A stretch of DNA of 64,000 nt from SCGC-AAA076-P13 sp964613455 (GTDB lineage Bacteria > Pseudomonadota > Gammaproteobacteria > Magnimaribacterales > D2472). Location of the stretch: the NCBI GenBank assembly GCA_964613455.1, contig CAZTGS010000001.1:62001-126000 (forward strand), given 5' to 3'. Position numbers and translations under genes: made by a program. The stretch's first letter is position 1, and each line of letters begins with the position of its first letter. Below, piece after piece: positions 16,018 through 25,335 of this stretch. Below the pieces are notes generated by a model, which worked only from the letters and a program-made list of their open reading frames with translations, was not told the DNA's origin and ran no database searches.

Positions 16018-17291
16018 TTAGGGAAACTTAAATCAGGTCTCTCCTCTTCTATCCATAGCAATCTATTATATTTTGCCACTCTATCGGATCGACATGGAGC
16101 CCCAGTTTTAATTTGTCCCGCACCTAGTCCAACTGCTAAGTCTGCGATTGTTGTATCTTCTGTTTCCCCAGATCTGTGAGAAATAATTGATTTATAATTA
16201 TTAGAATTTGCTAACCCAATGGTTTCTATAGTTTCTGTAATAGAACCTATTTGATTAAATTTAATTAAAATTGCATTGGCTAATTTTTTATCTATACCCT
16301 CTTGAAAAAATTTTTTATTGGTAACAAAAAGGTCATCACCAACTAATTGACATTTCGATCCAATTTTATCAGTTAATATTCTCCATCCTTCGTAATCATT
16401 TTCATCCATACCATCTTCGATAGATATAATTGGATACTTTTCAACAAGTTCTTCTAAATAGTTAGCAAAAGATTCAGAATCCATGCTTCTACCTTCCCCT
16501 TTTAAATGATATTGATTATCTTGATAAAATTCACTTGCTGCACAATCTAATGCTAAAAAAATATCTTTTCCGGGAATAAGTTTAGATTTTTCTATAGACT
16601 CTAGAATTAATTTTAATGCTTCTTCATTTGATTGAAGGTCTGGAGCGAACCCTCCCTCGTCACCAACTGAATTTGATAGACCCTTATCTTTTAAAATATT
16701 TTTGAGGTTCCAATAAATCTCAGAAGACCACCTCATAGCTTCTTTTAAATTTTTTGCTCCTGAAGGAATTACCATAAATTCTTGAATATCGATATTATTA
16801 TCAGCATGTTCTCCGCCATTAAGAATATTTAACATTGGCATTGGTAAGTTTTGATTAGCGGATTTTCCAGTAATACTTTTGTAAATGTCGCCAAAGTACT
16901 CGTGAAGGCTTTTATCAATATCTTTAGCTGCAACTCTGCAAACAGCAAGAGAAACTGCCAATATTGCGTTAGCTCCAAGGTTTGACTTATCTTCTGTTCC
17001 ATCTAATTCAATTAATTGTTGGTCGATACTTTCTTGATTTGATGGATCTTGGCCTAATAAGGATGGAGCTATTAAATTATTGATGTTATCAACAGCCTTT
17101 AGGACTCCCTTGCCCATATAATCTTCAAGACCATCTCGAAGTTCGATCGCTTCTTTTTCACCAGTAGATGCCCCGCTGGGAACCATTACTCCTGCTGTAA
17201 GAAGATTGTCTAAAGTAATTCTACAAGCAACAGTTGGGAGACCTCGTGAATCTAAAACTTGTATAGCTTTTATTGATTGTATTTTAGACAT
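16014..17291 (-). CDS. eno: Enolase
   Basis: Glycolytic 2-phosphoglycerate dehydratase, 425 residues. It starts IQSIKAIQVLDSRGLPTV; NLPMPMLNILNGGEHADN, SVGDEGGFAPD, SIEDGMDENDYEGW, LVGDDLFVTN and ISHRSGETEDTTIADLAVG are all in place. It follows kdsA by 5 nt. Confidence 0.99.
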   Translation of the reverse strand: MSKIQSIKAIQVLDSRGLPTVACRITLDNLLTAGVMVPSGASTGEKEAIELRDGLEDYMGKGVLKAVDNINNLIAPSLLGQDPSNQESIDQQLIELDGTEDKSNLGANAILAVSLAVCRVAAKDIDKSLHEYFGDIYKSITGKSANQNLPMPMLNILNGGEHADNNIDIQEFMVIPSGAKNLKEAMRWSSEIYWNLKNILKDKGLSNSVGDEGGFAPDLQSNEEALKLILESIEKSKLIPGKDIFLALDCAASEFYQDNQYHLKGEGRSMDSESFANYLEELVEKYPIISIEDGMDENDYEGWRILTDKIGSKCQLVGDDLFVTNKKFFQEGIDKKLANAILIKFNQIGSITETIETIGLANSNNYKSIISHRSGETEDTTIADLAVGLGAGQIKTGAPCRSDRVAKYNRLLWIEEERPDLSFPK

Positions 17292-17296
17292 AGTTT

Positions 17297-18136
17297 TTAT
17301 GAAATATCTAGAGCTTCTTGATTCTTAATAAAGTCATCCAGGTTTTTAACTTGGGTAAGAAACGGTTCTAACATGTCTAATCTTAGTGCGCAGGGACCAT
17401 CACATTTTGCGTTATCAGGATCAGGATGGGTTTCTAGAAATAATCCAGCAATCCCTTGAGAAATTCCAGCTTTAGCTAAACTTAAAAGGTATTCTCTTCT
17501 TCCTCCGGCTGCATTACCCAAACCACCAGGAAGTTGAAGTGAATGAGTAACATCAAATATTGTAGGTTTTCCTAAATTTTTAAGTATTTGAAAATTTAAT
17601 GTATCAACAATTAGATTGTTATATCCAAAAGAATTACCTCTCTCACATAAAGTAATTTTATTATTGCCAGCAGACTCGCATTTTTCAATAATATTTTTCA
17701 TTTCTGGAGCAGATAAAAATTGTGGTTTTTTAAATTGAAGTATTGAATCTGTTTGAGCAGCTGCAACAACTAAATCAGTTTGACGAGCTAGAAATGCAGG
17801 AATTTGGACTACCTCACATACCTCACTTACTGGTTTAGCCTGATCGGGTTCATGAATATCAGTTACCGTTGCAACATCAAACTCTTTTGATACCTCTTGA
17901 AGAATTTTTAAACCCTCTTCCATTCCAGGACCTCTAAAGGAGGAAACAGAACTTCTATTTGCTTTATCAAAAGATCCTTTAAAAATATAGTTAATACTTA
18001 AATTATCAGAAATAATTTTAAATTTTTCAGCTACCTGCATCGCTAAATCACGTGATTCAAGAACATTAAGGCCGCCCATCAATGTCATAGGTTTGTTATT
18101 GCCAATAGTAAAGTTTCTTAATTCTAGATCATTCAT
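17297..18136 (-). CDS. kdsA: 3-deoxy-D-manno-octulosonate-8-phosphate synthase
   Basis: Makes Kdo-8-phosphate from arabinose-5-phosphate and PEP for LPS. 279 residues with FKGSFDKANRSSVSSFRGPG, TDIHEPDQA, FLARQTDL, CERGNSFGYNNL and DVTHSLQLPGG. KdsD, which makes its substrate, is at 49913-50875. It lies 2 nt after pyrG, as in E. coli and many relatives. Confidence 0.98.
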   Translation of the reverse strand: MNDLELRNFTIGNNKPMTLMGGLNVLESRDLAMQVAEKFKIISDNLSINYIFKGSFDKANRSSVSSFRGPGMEEGLKILQEVSKEFDVATVTDIHEPDQAKPVSEVCEVVQIPAFLARQTDLVVAAAQTDSILQFKKPQFLSAPEMKNIIEKCESAGNNKITLCERGNSFGYNNLIVDTLNFQILKNLGKPTIFDVTHSLQLPGGLGNAAGGRREYLLSLAKAGISQGIAGLFLETHPDPDNAKCDGPCALRLDMLEPFLTQVKNLDDFIKNQEALDIS

Positions 18137-18138
18137 AA

Positions 18139-19764
18139 TTACTTGGTTATTGTACTCTTAATATAACTGTTAAAAATTGGATGCCCATCCCTAGGATTAG
18201 ATGTAAATTCAGGATGGAATTGACAAGCAAGAAACCATTTATGATTATTTATTTCAATCATTTCAACAAGCTTTCCATCAACCGATGTTCCAACCAAACT
18301 AAGACCTGAACTGGTTAGTTGATCTATATAATTTGGGTTGACCTCATATCTATGACGATGTCTTTCTACAATCTCATCATTTTTGTACATTTTATATGCT
18401 TTAGAAGATTTCTTAAGTTTGCAAACCTGTCCTCCCAACCTCATTGTTCCACCTAAGTCTGAGTTTTTATTTCTTTGTTGTTTTTTGCCTGACATATCAT
18501 TCCATTCAGTTATTAAGGCAACTATAGGATGCTTTGTGTTTGAATCAAACTCAGTACTATTGGCATCTTTTAATTTTAAAACATTTCTAGCATATTCTAT
18601 TAGGGCTACTTGCATTCCTAGGCATATTCCTAAATATGGGATTTGATTCTCTCTTGCAAACTTACACGCTTGAATCATTCCTTCGATACCACGATCTCCA
18701 AAACCACCAGGAACCAGAATAGCGTCCGTTTTTGAAAGAACCTTTCTTACATTTTTTGATGTGATGGTTTCAGCTAAAACAAAATTAATATTTACCTTTG
18801 TTTTATGTTTGATTCCAGCATGTTCTAAAGCTTCATTTATTGATTTATATGAATCCTGGAGTTCCGTATACTTTCCAACAAAAGCAACGTTAACCTCTTT
18901 TTGAGGTTTTAAGCTCGCATTCACCACCCTTTTCCAGTCAGATAATTTAGGATTCTTAGATTTAATTTTTAACTTATTTAAAATTATCTGATCAACTTTT
19001 TGTTGATTTAATAATAATGGGATTGAGTAAACGGTCTCGACATCATGCATGGATATAACATTGTCTTGCTGAACTGAGCAAAAGAGGGCTATCTTTTTCT
19101 TTTCATCTTTTGGAAGTTCTTGTTCAGATCTGCATATAAGACAATCTGGGCTTATTCCAAGTGATCTTAATTCTTTTACTGAGTGTTGAGTAGGTTTTGT
19201 TTTTAACTCGCCAGAAGCCTTTATAAATGGAACTAGAGTTAAATGAACAAAAGCCCATGAGGGTGATGGCAATTCAAGAGCCATTTGCCTTATTGCTTCA
19301 ACAAAAGGTTGACTCTCTATATCTCCAACAGTACCTCCGATTTCTACTATCGCTATGTCTTTTCCTTGACCGCCTTCTTTAATTCTTTTTTTGATTTCAT
19401 TTGTAATATGCGGAATTACTTGAACGGTCCCACCTAGATATTTGCCCTTTCTTTCATTTCTAATAACAGTTTCGTAAACCTTTCCAGCTGTAAAGTTATT
19501 CTTTTTAGATGCTTCAAACCTAACAAACCTCTCATAATGCCCAAGGTCCAAGTCTGTTTCTGTTCCATCATTAGTTACAAATACTTCACCGTGTTGAAAA
19601 GGACTCATTGTCCCAGGATCTACGTTTATATATGGATCAACTTTAATTAATGATACTGAGAGCCCTCTAGCTTCAAGTAGAGCGCCTAATGAAGCTGCAG
19701 CAATACCCTTACCGAGTGATGAAACCACTCCTCCGGTAATAAAAATGTATTTAGTATTTGCCAT
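18139..19764 (-). CDS. pyrG: CTP synthase
   Basis: 541 residues. The N-terminal synthetase domain has ITGGVVSSLGKGIAAASLG and ends near residue 265; the glutamine amidotransferase domain has VPGGFGDRG, the catalytic Cys in PYLGICLGMQ and His/Glu in FHPEFTSNP. It is the first gene of the pyrG-kdsA-eno-ftsB-ispDF-surE-pcm run; the 83-bp gap before it is the likely promoter site. Confidence 0.99.
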   Translation of the reverse strand: MANTKYIFITGGVVSSLGKGIAAASLGALLEARGLSVSLIKVDPYINVDPGTMSPFQHGEVFVTNDGTETDLDLGHYERFVRFEASKKNNFTAGKVYETVIRNERKGKYLGGTVQVIPHITNEIKKRIKEGGQGKDIAIVEIGGTVGDIESQPFVEAIRQMALELPSPSWAFVHLTLVPFIKASGELKTKPTQHSVKELRSLGISPDCLICRSEQELPKDEKKKIALFCSVQQDNVISMHDVETVYSIPLLLNQQKVDQIILNKLKIKSKNPKLSDWKRVVNASLKPQKEVNVAFVGKYTELQDSYKSINEALEHAGIKHKTKVNINFVLAETITSKNVRKVLSKTDAILVPGGFGDRGIEGMIQACKFARENQIPYLGICLGMQVALIEYARNVLKLKDANSTEFDSNTKHPIVALITEWNDMSGKKQQRNKNSDLGGTMRLGGQVCKLKKSSKAYKMYKNDEIVERHRHRYEVNPNYIDQLTSSGLSLVGTSVDGKLVEMIEINNHKWFLACQFHPEFTSNPRDGHPIFNSYIKSTITK

Positions 19765-19847
19765 CTATAAATTGAATCATGATGGGATAACAGAATAACA
19801 GATTAAATTTAATAGTGAAATAATATTTAGGGAATGACGGCGTTGAC

Positions 19848-20906
19848 CTAGCAATTTTTATAGATTCTTTTTACTCTCGATTTAATCCTAATCATTAAAT
19901 CATAGCTAATCAGTCCATTTGAGGAAACTAAATCAGTTATTGGTTGATTGGGTGAAAAAAACTCACACCAGTCTCCTATGGCAATCTCTGAAATATTTGA
20001 TACATCAACAGTGGTTACATCCATACTAACTTTTCCAAAGACTTTTGCAGTCTCATTATTGATTCTGATTTCAGTACCATCTTTTATATGATTTGGAAGT
20101 CCGTCAGCGTATCCCATATAAACTGTTGCTATTTTCATATCATTCAATGCTTCAGCACGACCGTCATAACCAACTTTCTCACCTTTTTTAATTTCTCTAA
20201 TATTAATAATTGGAGACCTGAGAGTCATTGCTGTTTTAAGTTCTTTGTTACCAATATAACCACCAAAGATGCCTATACCAACTCTTACCCAATCGAATGA
20301 TTGTTCTGGAAAATTCATAATACAACCAGTATTTGCGATACTTTTAGAAATACCTGAATGTAATTTTTTACCTAACTCATTGAATCTATTAAATTGATTT
20401 TGATTTGATTCATCATTTGGAATATTTGAAGCTGATAGATGTGACATAAGAGTAAAGTTTTTATCAATCAAATGGGATTTATAGATATTAAGGAACTCAT
20501 TTTCTTCGAAACCCAATCTATTCATTCCTGTATTTACTTTAAACCAAAGATTCTCATAAGAATTATTATTCTTAACAATTTCAAATTGATGATTATTATG
20601 AATAACTAAATCTAAAGAATTTTCTCGTGCTTCTATAAAATCTTCTTGAGTGTAGACTCCTTGCATCAATAAGATTTTTTTTGAGGATATTTGCCTTATC
20701 TCAATAGCCTCTTCAAGTCTTACAACGCCATAACCATCAACAAGATCATCTATATCTTTAACTATATTTGAGAGAATATGACCATAAGCATCTGATTTTA
20801 TGATTGCCATAAAGTTAGATGAGATATCTATCTTATTTCTTAAATAAGAAATATTATTTCTTACAATAGAAGGATCAATTAAGAGCTCTGAGGAAGCCCT
20901 TGTCAT
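19848..20906 (-). CDS. alr: Alanine racemase
   Basis: PLP enzyme that makes D-alanine for peptidoglycan; 352 residues. The PLP lysine is Lys37 in AIIKSDAYGH; the C-terminal domain has GYADGLP and KVSMDVTTVDV. It overlaps dnaB by 4 nt; dnaB-alr is a conserved pair. It supplies Ddl (25319-26224) and MurF. Confidence 0.97.
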   Translation of the reverse strand: MTRASSELLIDPSIVRNNISYLRNKIDISSNFMAIIKSDAYGHILSNIVKDIDDLVDGYGVVRLEEAIEIRQISSKKILLMQGVYTQEDFIEARENSLDLVIHNNHQFEIVKNNNSYENLWFKVNTGMNRLGFEENEFLNIYKSHLIDKNFTLMSHLSASNIPNDESNQNQFNRFNELGKKLHSGISKSIANTGCIMNFPEQSFDWVRVGIGIFGGYIGNKELKTAMTLRSPIINIREIKKGEKVGYDGRAEALNDMKIATVYMGYADGLPNHIKDGTEIRINNETAKVFGKVSMDVTTVDVSNISEIAIGDWCEFFSPNQPITDLVSSNGLISYDLMIRIKSRVKRIYKNC

Positions 20907-22285
20907 TCAAAGTTACTTGAGTAACTGTCAGAGTATCCATCATTAGCGTAATTCTCAAAACGTGTATATTCTTTAAGAAAAGTAAGGTTAACAGTCCCAA
21001 TAGGCCCATTTCTTTGCTTGCCAATAATAATTTCTGCTTTATTTCCTTGATCAGAGTCTTCGTTATAAACCTCATCTCTATAAATAAATAATATTACATC
21101 GGCATCCTGCTCAATAGCTCCTGAATCTCTTAAGTCAGCCATAATAGGTCTTTTGTTGGGTCTCTGTTCAACAGCCCTATTAAGCTGAGATAATGCTATT
21201 ACAGGAACATTTAATTCTTTAGCTAAAGATTTTAGCGATCTGGAAATTTCAGATATTTGATTAACTCTATTTTCAGCTGATGTTGGTAATTGCATTAGCT
21301 GAAGATAATCAACCACGATTAGAGAAAGTCCATGTTCTTCTTGTCTTGCAAGCCTTCTTGCCTTGGCTCTCAACTCCATTGGAGATAATAAAGAACTATC
21401 ATCAATCCAAAGTGGCAAATTTTTTAATTTTTCACCTTCTTGAAATAATAACTTTAACTCATTATCTTTTAACATGCCGGATCTAACATTCTGTTGATTA
21501 AGCTTGCTCATTCCGGAAAGCATTCTTGTAGTTAAGGATTCACCAGGCATCTCTAAACTAAAAATTAATACAGCGCCTTTATTTTCTTTATTTACAAGAA
21601 CATTTTCTGCAAGATTCATAGCTAGTGAAGTCTTACCCATGCTAGGTCTTCCTGCAACTACAATTAAATCTCCATCTTGAATACCTAATAGTTTTTTATC
21701 TAAGTCAGTAAAACCAGTTGATGAGCCTATAAGACCACCTTTTTTAGTAGTAAGCTCATGCAATCTGTCCATTGTGTCAGGAACAAGCTTTGTCATTGGT
21801 TTCAGCGTGTCGGCATCTTGGCTTGTTTCATCATTAAGTGCAAAAATCATACTTTCTGCTTTATCTAATAAGGCTGCGCCGTCTTGACCTTGAGGATTTA
21901 CTATTAATTCAGAAATCTCTGAATTAGCTTTCATTAATTTTCTAGTAATTGATCTCTGTCTAATTATTTCAGCATAGGCTTCTAGATTTGCAGCAGAGGG
22001 AGTAGATGTGGCAAGTTCAATTAAATAATTTTTTCCACCAATTTTGTTTAAAGAATTTTTATTATCTAATTGTTCTGATACTGTAATCGGATCTAAGGGC
22101 TTGCTTGCATTGATAAGCTCGAACATAGATTGAAAAATAATCTGATGATCTTTTCCATCGAAGTCATTATCATTAATTACTTGAATTACTGTATCAAAAC
22201 GATGAGATTCGAGCATAAGCCCACCTAAGACAGCCCTTTCGGCTTCTCTAGTTTGCTCGTTTAAATTTGTTGATATGTCAGACAT
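20903..22285 (-). CDS. dnaB: Replicative DNA helicase DnaB
   Basis: 460 residues. The N-terminal domain starts REAERAVLGGLML; the RecA-type motor has Walker A VAGRPSMGKTSLAMN and VVDYLQLMQ, followed by the DnaB arginine-rich region SRSLKSLAKELNVPVIALSQLNR. It lies in rpsF-rpsR-rplI-dnaB-alr, 38 nt after rplI. No intein is present. Confidence 0.98.
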   Translation of the reverse strand: MSDISTNLNEQTREAERAVLGGLMLESHRFDTVIQVINDNDFDGKDHQIIFQSMFELINASKPLDPITVSEQLDNKNSLNKIGGKNYLIELATSTPSAANLEAYAEIIRQRSITRKLMKANSEISELIVNPQGQDGAALLDKAESMIFALNDETSQDADTLKPMTKLVPDTMDRLHELTTKKGGLIGSSTGFTDLDKKLLGIQDGDLIVVAGRPSMGKTSLAMNLAENVLVNKENKGAVLIFSLEMPGESLTTRMLSGMSKLNQQNVRSGMLKDNELKLLFQEGEKLKNLPLWIDDSSLLSPMELRAKARRLARQEEHGLSLIVVDYLQLMQLPTSAENRVNQISEISRSLKSLAKELNVPVIALSQLNRAVEQRPNKRPIMADLRDSGAIEQDADVILFIYRDEVYNEDSDQGNKAEIIIGKQRNGPIGTVNLTFLKEYTRFENYANDGYSDSYSSNFE

Positions 22286-22323
22286 TGGAATATGATTTTT
22301 ACATCATATTTTAAAATATACAA

Positions 22324-22770
22324 CTACTCAGCTAATACTTTTACTGTAACTTCTGCTGAAACCTCTGGATGAACGCTAATAGAGATAGTGTGATCACCAA
22401 TTTCTTTTATTGGGCCTTCAGGTAATTGAACTTCACTTTTATCTATATCTATATTAATTGCTGTGAATGCATCTGAAATTTCTCTAGTTCCGACAGATCC
22501 ATATAGTGCGCCCTCTTCAGTAACAGGAACACTAATTTCACAAACAGAGCCGTTGATTTCTTCTGATCTACCCTGAGCTCTTGTTAAAAGATCTGCAGAA
22601 GCAGCTGCGAGTTCACCTTTTTTAGCTTCAACTTCAGCAATATTTTTATCACTAGCGAAAGCTGCCTTCTTTTGTGGTATTAAAAAGTTTCTAGCATAGC
22701 CAGAATTAACCTGAACAACATCTCCGATTTCTCCAAGTCTTTGTATTTTATCTAAAAGTATAATTTTCAT
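22324..22770 (-). CDS. rplI: 50S ribosomal protein L9
   Basis: 148 residues. It starts MKIILLDKIQRLGEIGDVV, with NSGYARNFLIPQKKA giving the N-terminal RNA-binding domain, then the long helix and a C-terminal domain with GALYGSVGTREI. Normal length, 4 nt after rpsR. Confidence 0.98.
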   Translation of the reverse strand: MKIILLDKIQRLGEIGDVVQVNSGYARNFLIPQKKAAFASDKNIAEVEAKKGELAAASADLLTRAQGRSEEINGSVCEISVPVTEEGALYGSVGTREISDAFTAINIDIDKSEVQLPEGPIKEIGDHTISISVHPEVSAEVTVKVLAE

Positions 22771-22774
22771 AATC

Positions 22775-22969
22775 TTATTGATGCATGTCCGTATATGGTA
22801 AAAGAGCTAAGAATCTAGCAATTTTTATTGATTTAGTGACTTTTCTTTGATTAGAAGCAGAAATACCTGTGACTCTTGCAGGAATTATTTTTCCAGTTTC
22901 AGTAATAAACTGTTTCAAAACATCTGTATCTTTATGATCAAACTTTTTTGGTAACTCATATTTACTCAT
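22775..22969 (-). CDS. rpsR: 30S ribosomal protein S18, short N-terminus
   Basis: 64 residues from the ATG at 22969, beginning MSKYELPKKFDHKDTDVLKQF and ending ARFLALLPYTDMHQ, the family C-terminus. An upstream ATG at 23029 would add 20 unrelated residues and overlap rpsF by 59 nt, so I reject it. E. coli S18 is 75 residues; the missing part is the basic FRRRKFCRF segment near the N-terminus. Confidence 0.95.
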   Translation of the reverse strand: MSKYELPKKFDHKDTDVLKQFITETGKIIPARVTGISASNQRKVTKSIKIARFLALLPYTDMHQ

Positions 22970-22970
22970 A

Positions 22971-23399
22971 TTACTTATCTCCCTCTTCAGTCTTCTCAGA
23001 TTTATCTTCTTCAGGTTTAGATGCTTCAATTTTTACTTCTTTTTTAACTTCTTCTTGAACAGTTTCAGGTTTTTTATTTTTTGATTCTGTAAATAAACTA
23101 GAATCTTCGCCTGCGTGCTCTTTAACAACTAAAAATAAATGCCTAATGATTGATTCGTTATATTTTATTTTAGTTTCTATCTCAAGAAGCTTCGAAGGGT
23201 CGCCTTCTAAATTAAATAATATGTAGTGGCCTTTGTTATGGTTTGTTATTGAATAAGCTAATTGCCTTCTACCGACATCTTCAGTTTTTACTATTTTAAA
23301 GGAATTATCTGTTAATAATTTTTCAAAATCTTTTTTAAACTCATCTACTTTTGTAGAAAGGTTTGGATTAAGAATTATTACTGCTTCGTATTTTTTCAT
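22971..23399 (-). CDS. rpsF: 30S ribosomal protein S6
   Basis: 142 residues. It starts MKKYEAVIILNPNLSTKVDEF; GRRQLAYSITNHNKGHYILF is the S18-contact region. The tail from about residue 100 is a Glu/Lys-rich extension, common in the family. It heads the rpsF-rpsR-rplI-dnaB-alr group and is preceded by 81 bp after ftsA, enough for its own promoter. Confidence 0.97.
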   Translation of the reverse strand: MKKYEAVIILNPNLSTKVDEFKKDFEKLLTDNSFKIVKTEDVGRRQLAYSITNHNKGHYILFNLEGDPSKLLEIETKIKYNESIIRHLFLVVKEHAGEDSSLFTESKNKKPETVQEEVKKEVKIEASKPEEDKSEKTEEGDK

Positions 23400-23466
23400 G
23401 TTGTGCCTTATGGTTATAGATTCATACTTTTATTAGTAGGAACCAAGGAAGAGGCATGATAAAGGA

Positions 23467-23485
23467 ATTGATTTTTAGAATCAAT
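23467..23485 (-). terminator. Hairpin at the end of ftsA (possible weak terminator)
   Basis: Seven-base stem ATTGATT / AATCAAT with a 5-nt loop. The stem begins within the ftsA TGA stop. On the minus strand it is followed by TCCTTTATC, so there is no strong U tract. It may only attenuate read-through from dcw into rpsF. Confidence 0.35.
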
Positions 23486-24707
23486 ACTCGCTTTTAACTA
23501 TTTTTAACAACTTCGAAAGCCATCCTTGGTTTTTCTCAGCTATTAACTCATCATTCATTTGCTTGAATCCGTGATCTACAAGCCCAATTGAAGTTGCATA
23601 AATAGGATTCTGAAGGATACTCTCCATTCCTGAAAATTTATTTGGGATACCTAATCTTACTGAAGTTTGGAATATTGATTCAGCTAATTCTACAACTCCC
23701 TCCATTTTTGAGGTTCCGCCAGTAAAGACAATGCCGGCTGAAATTTTATCTTCAAAACCATTTCTTGTAATTTCAGCTCTGACCAACTCAAAAAGCTCGG
23801 TATATCTTGGCTGAACAATATCTGCAAGTGAAGATCTAGATAATTCTCTGGTCGGCCTTCCCCCCACCCCTGCAACTTCAATACTTTCATCATCTTTCGT
23901 AAATTCTGCAACAGCACAGCCATGTTTCTGCTTAATTTCTTCAGCTTGCGGAGTTGGCGTTCTTAATGCCTGGGCTATATCGCTAGTTACTTGGTCTCCA
24001 GCAATGGGAATAACTCCAGTAAATACAATAGAGCCTGAATTAAATATTGCTATATCTGTTGTTCCTCCACCAATATCAACTAAACATACTCCCAACTCTT
24101 TTTCATCTTCAGATAAGATTGAGTGAGAACTTGCTAATTGCTCTAAAACAAAACCGTCGACTGATAATCCACAATTTTGAATACATTTTTCTATATTTTT
24201 TATAGCGCTATTTGCGCATGTAACTAAATGCACTTTGGCTTCAAGCCTAACTCCCGCCATGCCTAATGGATCTAAGCTGACCTCTTGATTATCAATTACG
24301 TACTCTTGTGGCAGAACATGTAAAACATTTTGATCTGAGGGTATTGAAACCGCTTGAGCGGAATCTATGACTCTATCAATATCATAAGGCGTAACTTCTT
24401 TGTCTTTAATTCCAACAGCACCTTGAGAATTTAAGCTTTTAATATGATTTCCAGCAATTCCAACATAAACTGACTTGATCTTCTCTTCTACCATGGACTG
24501 AGCCTGTTCTACTGCTTTTTTGATAGCATCTGTTGTAGCATCAATATTTACAACTACGCCCTTTTTCAGACCGCTTGATGGATAAGAACCCAAAGCAATA
24601 ATTTCTAATTTATTAGAATCATTATATTTACCGACTATGCATACTACTTTCGAGGTACCAATATCTAAGCCAACAACCATATTAGAATTTTTTGTACTAT
24701 TTGCCAT
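23481..24707 (-). CDS. ftsA: Cell division protein FtsA
   Basis: Actin-like membrane anchor for FtsZ, 408 residues. It has VVGLDIGTSKVVCIVG (phosphate 1), CLVDIGGGTTDIAIF (phosphate 2), SAGIVFTGGTSKMEGV (adenosine) and a C-terminal amphipathic tail (NQGWLSKLLKIVKSEY) for membrane binding. It overlaps ftsQ by 11 nt. The next gene is rpsF rather than ftsZ, which is at 37470-38579. Confidence 0.98.
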   Translation of the reverse strand: MANSTKNSNMVVGLDIGTSKVVCIVGKYNDSNKLEIIALGSYPSSGLKKGVVVNIDATTDAIKKAVEQAQSMVEEKIKSVYVGIAGNHIKSLNSQGAVGIKDKEVTPYDIDRVIDSAQAVSIPSDQNVLHVLPQEYVIDNQEVSLDPLGMAGVRLEAKVHLVTCANSAIKNIEKCIQNCGLSVDGFVLEQLASSHSILSEDEKELGVCLVDIGGGTTDIAIFNSGSIVFTGVIPIAGDQVTSDIAQALRTPTPQAEEIKQKHGCAVAEFTKDDESIEVAGVGGRPTRELSRSSLADIVQPRYTELFELVRAEITRNGFEDKISAGIVFTGGTSKMEGVVELAESIFQTSVRLGIPNKFSGMESILQNPIYATSIGLVDHGFKQMNDELIAEKNQGWLSKLLKIVKSEY

Positions 24708-25335
24708 AATTTAGAGCAGCTCCATCTTTATATCTAAGATCTATCATATTAGGTATTTTCCTTTTGTCGTTCAAGTAATTTAAAGTTTCTCTAAGCGATT
24801 TAAATTTTTTTTCATCAATATTTTTTCCAATTTTAATTATAGAGCTATTCGTTTGAATCGCCCAGCCTGAGACATGACTGTAATTAATTGAATTTAATTT
24901 AAAATACTCTTTATTCATTTTTTGAATCGAAAAAAAATTAATTATCTTAAGAATATCTGCTAAATCTTTAATTGGTCCAGAAGCTCTTACTATATTTGCC
25001 TCAGTTTTATCAAACTTAAATTTCTTGAGATTTTTGTCAACGAAGTAAATATCATTAAGAATAAATATAGGTTTTCTATTTTTAATATTTAATACTGCAC
25101 TTTTTTTAAAAGGTCTATATTTTAACGTGTACTCTTCTATCCAATCTTGATTTGCTAAAAGCTCTTCGAATTCATTCTTATTTGAGATATCCTCCAGATC
25201 TTTAAGAAAATTTTTTTGAGATTCTAGCTCTAATCCAGATTCAAATGTAATTTCAAAGTCAAAATTTGCAGCAATAATTCTCGTATGAGAAAAAAATAAT
25301 AAGAAACAAATTAAAAATTTATTGAATTGATGCAT
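24697..25335 (-). CDS. ftsQ: Divisome protein FtsQ (short)
   Basis: 212 residues: a short cytoplasmic start, one hydrophobic helix (about 6-23), then a POTRA/FtsQ-like periplasmic domain with WIEEYTLKYRPFKKSAVLNIKNRKPIF. It is poorly conserved and about 60 residues shorter than E. coli FtsQ; position between ddl and ftsA supports the call. It overlaps ddl by 17 nt. Confidence 0.9.
   Translation of the reverse strand: MHQFNKFLICFLLFFSHTRIIAANFDFEITFESGLELESQKNFLKDLEDISNKNEFEELLANQDWIEEYTLKYRPFKKSAVLNIKNRKPIFILNDIYFVDKNLKKFKFDKTEANIVRASGPIKDLADILKIINFFSIQKMNKEYFKLNSINYSHVSGWAIQTNSSIIKIGKNIDEKKFKSLRETLNYLNDKRKIPNMIDLRYKDGAALNYGK

Noticed and set aside
20875..21075. Small open frame at the end of dnaB
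   Set aside because: It lies in another frame of dnaB and runs into alr; no motif or start signal supports it.
22970..23029. Longer S18 start at 23029
   Set aside because: It would add 20 residues unlike any S18 and overlap rpsF by 59 nt; the ATG at 22969 fits the family better.
23690..23923. Second open frame inside ftsA
   Set aside because: It is an alternate-frame shadow of a highly conserved gene on the same strand, with no ribosome binding site or recognisable motif.
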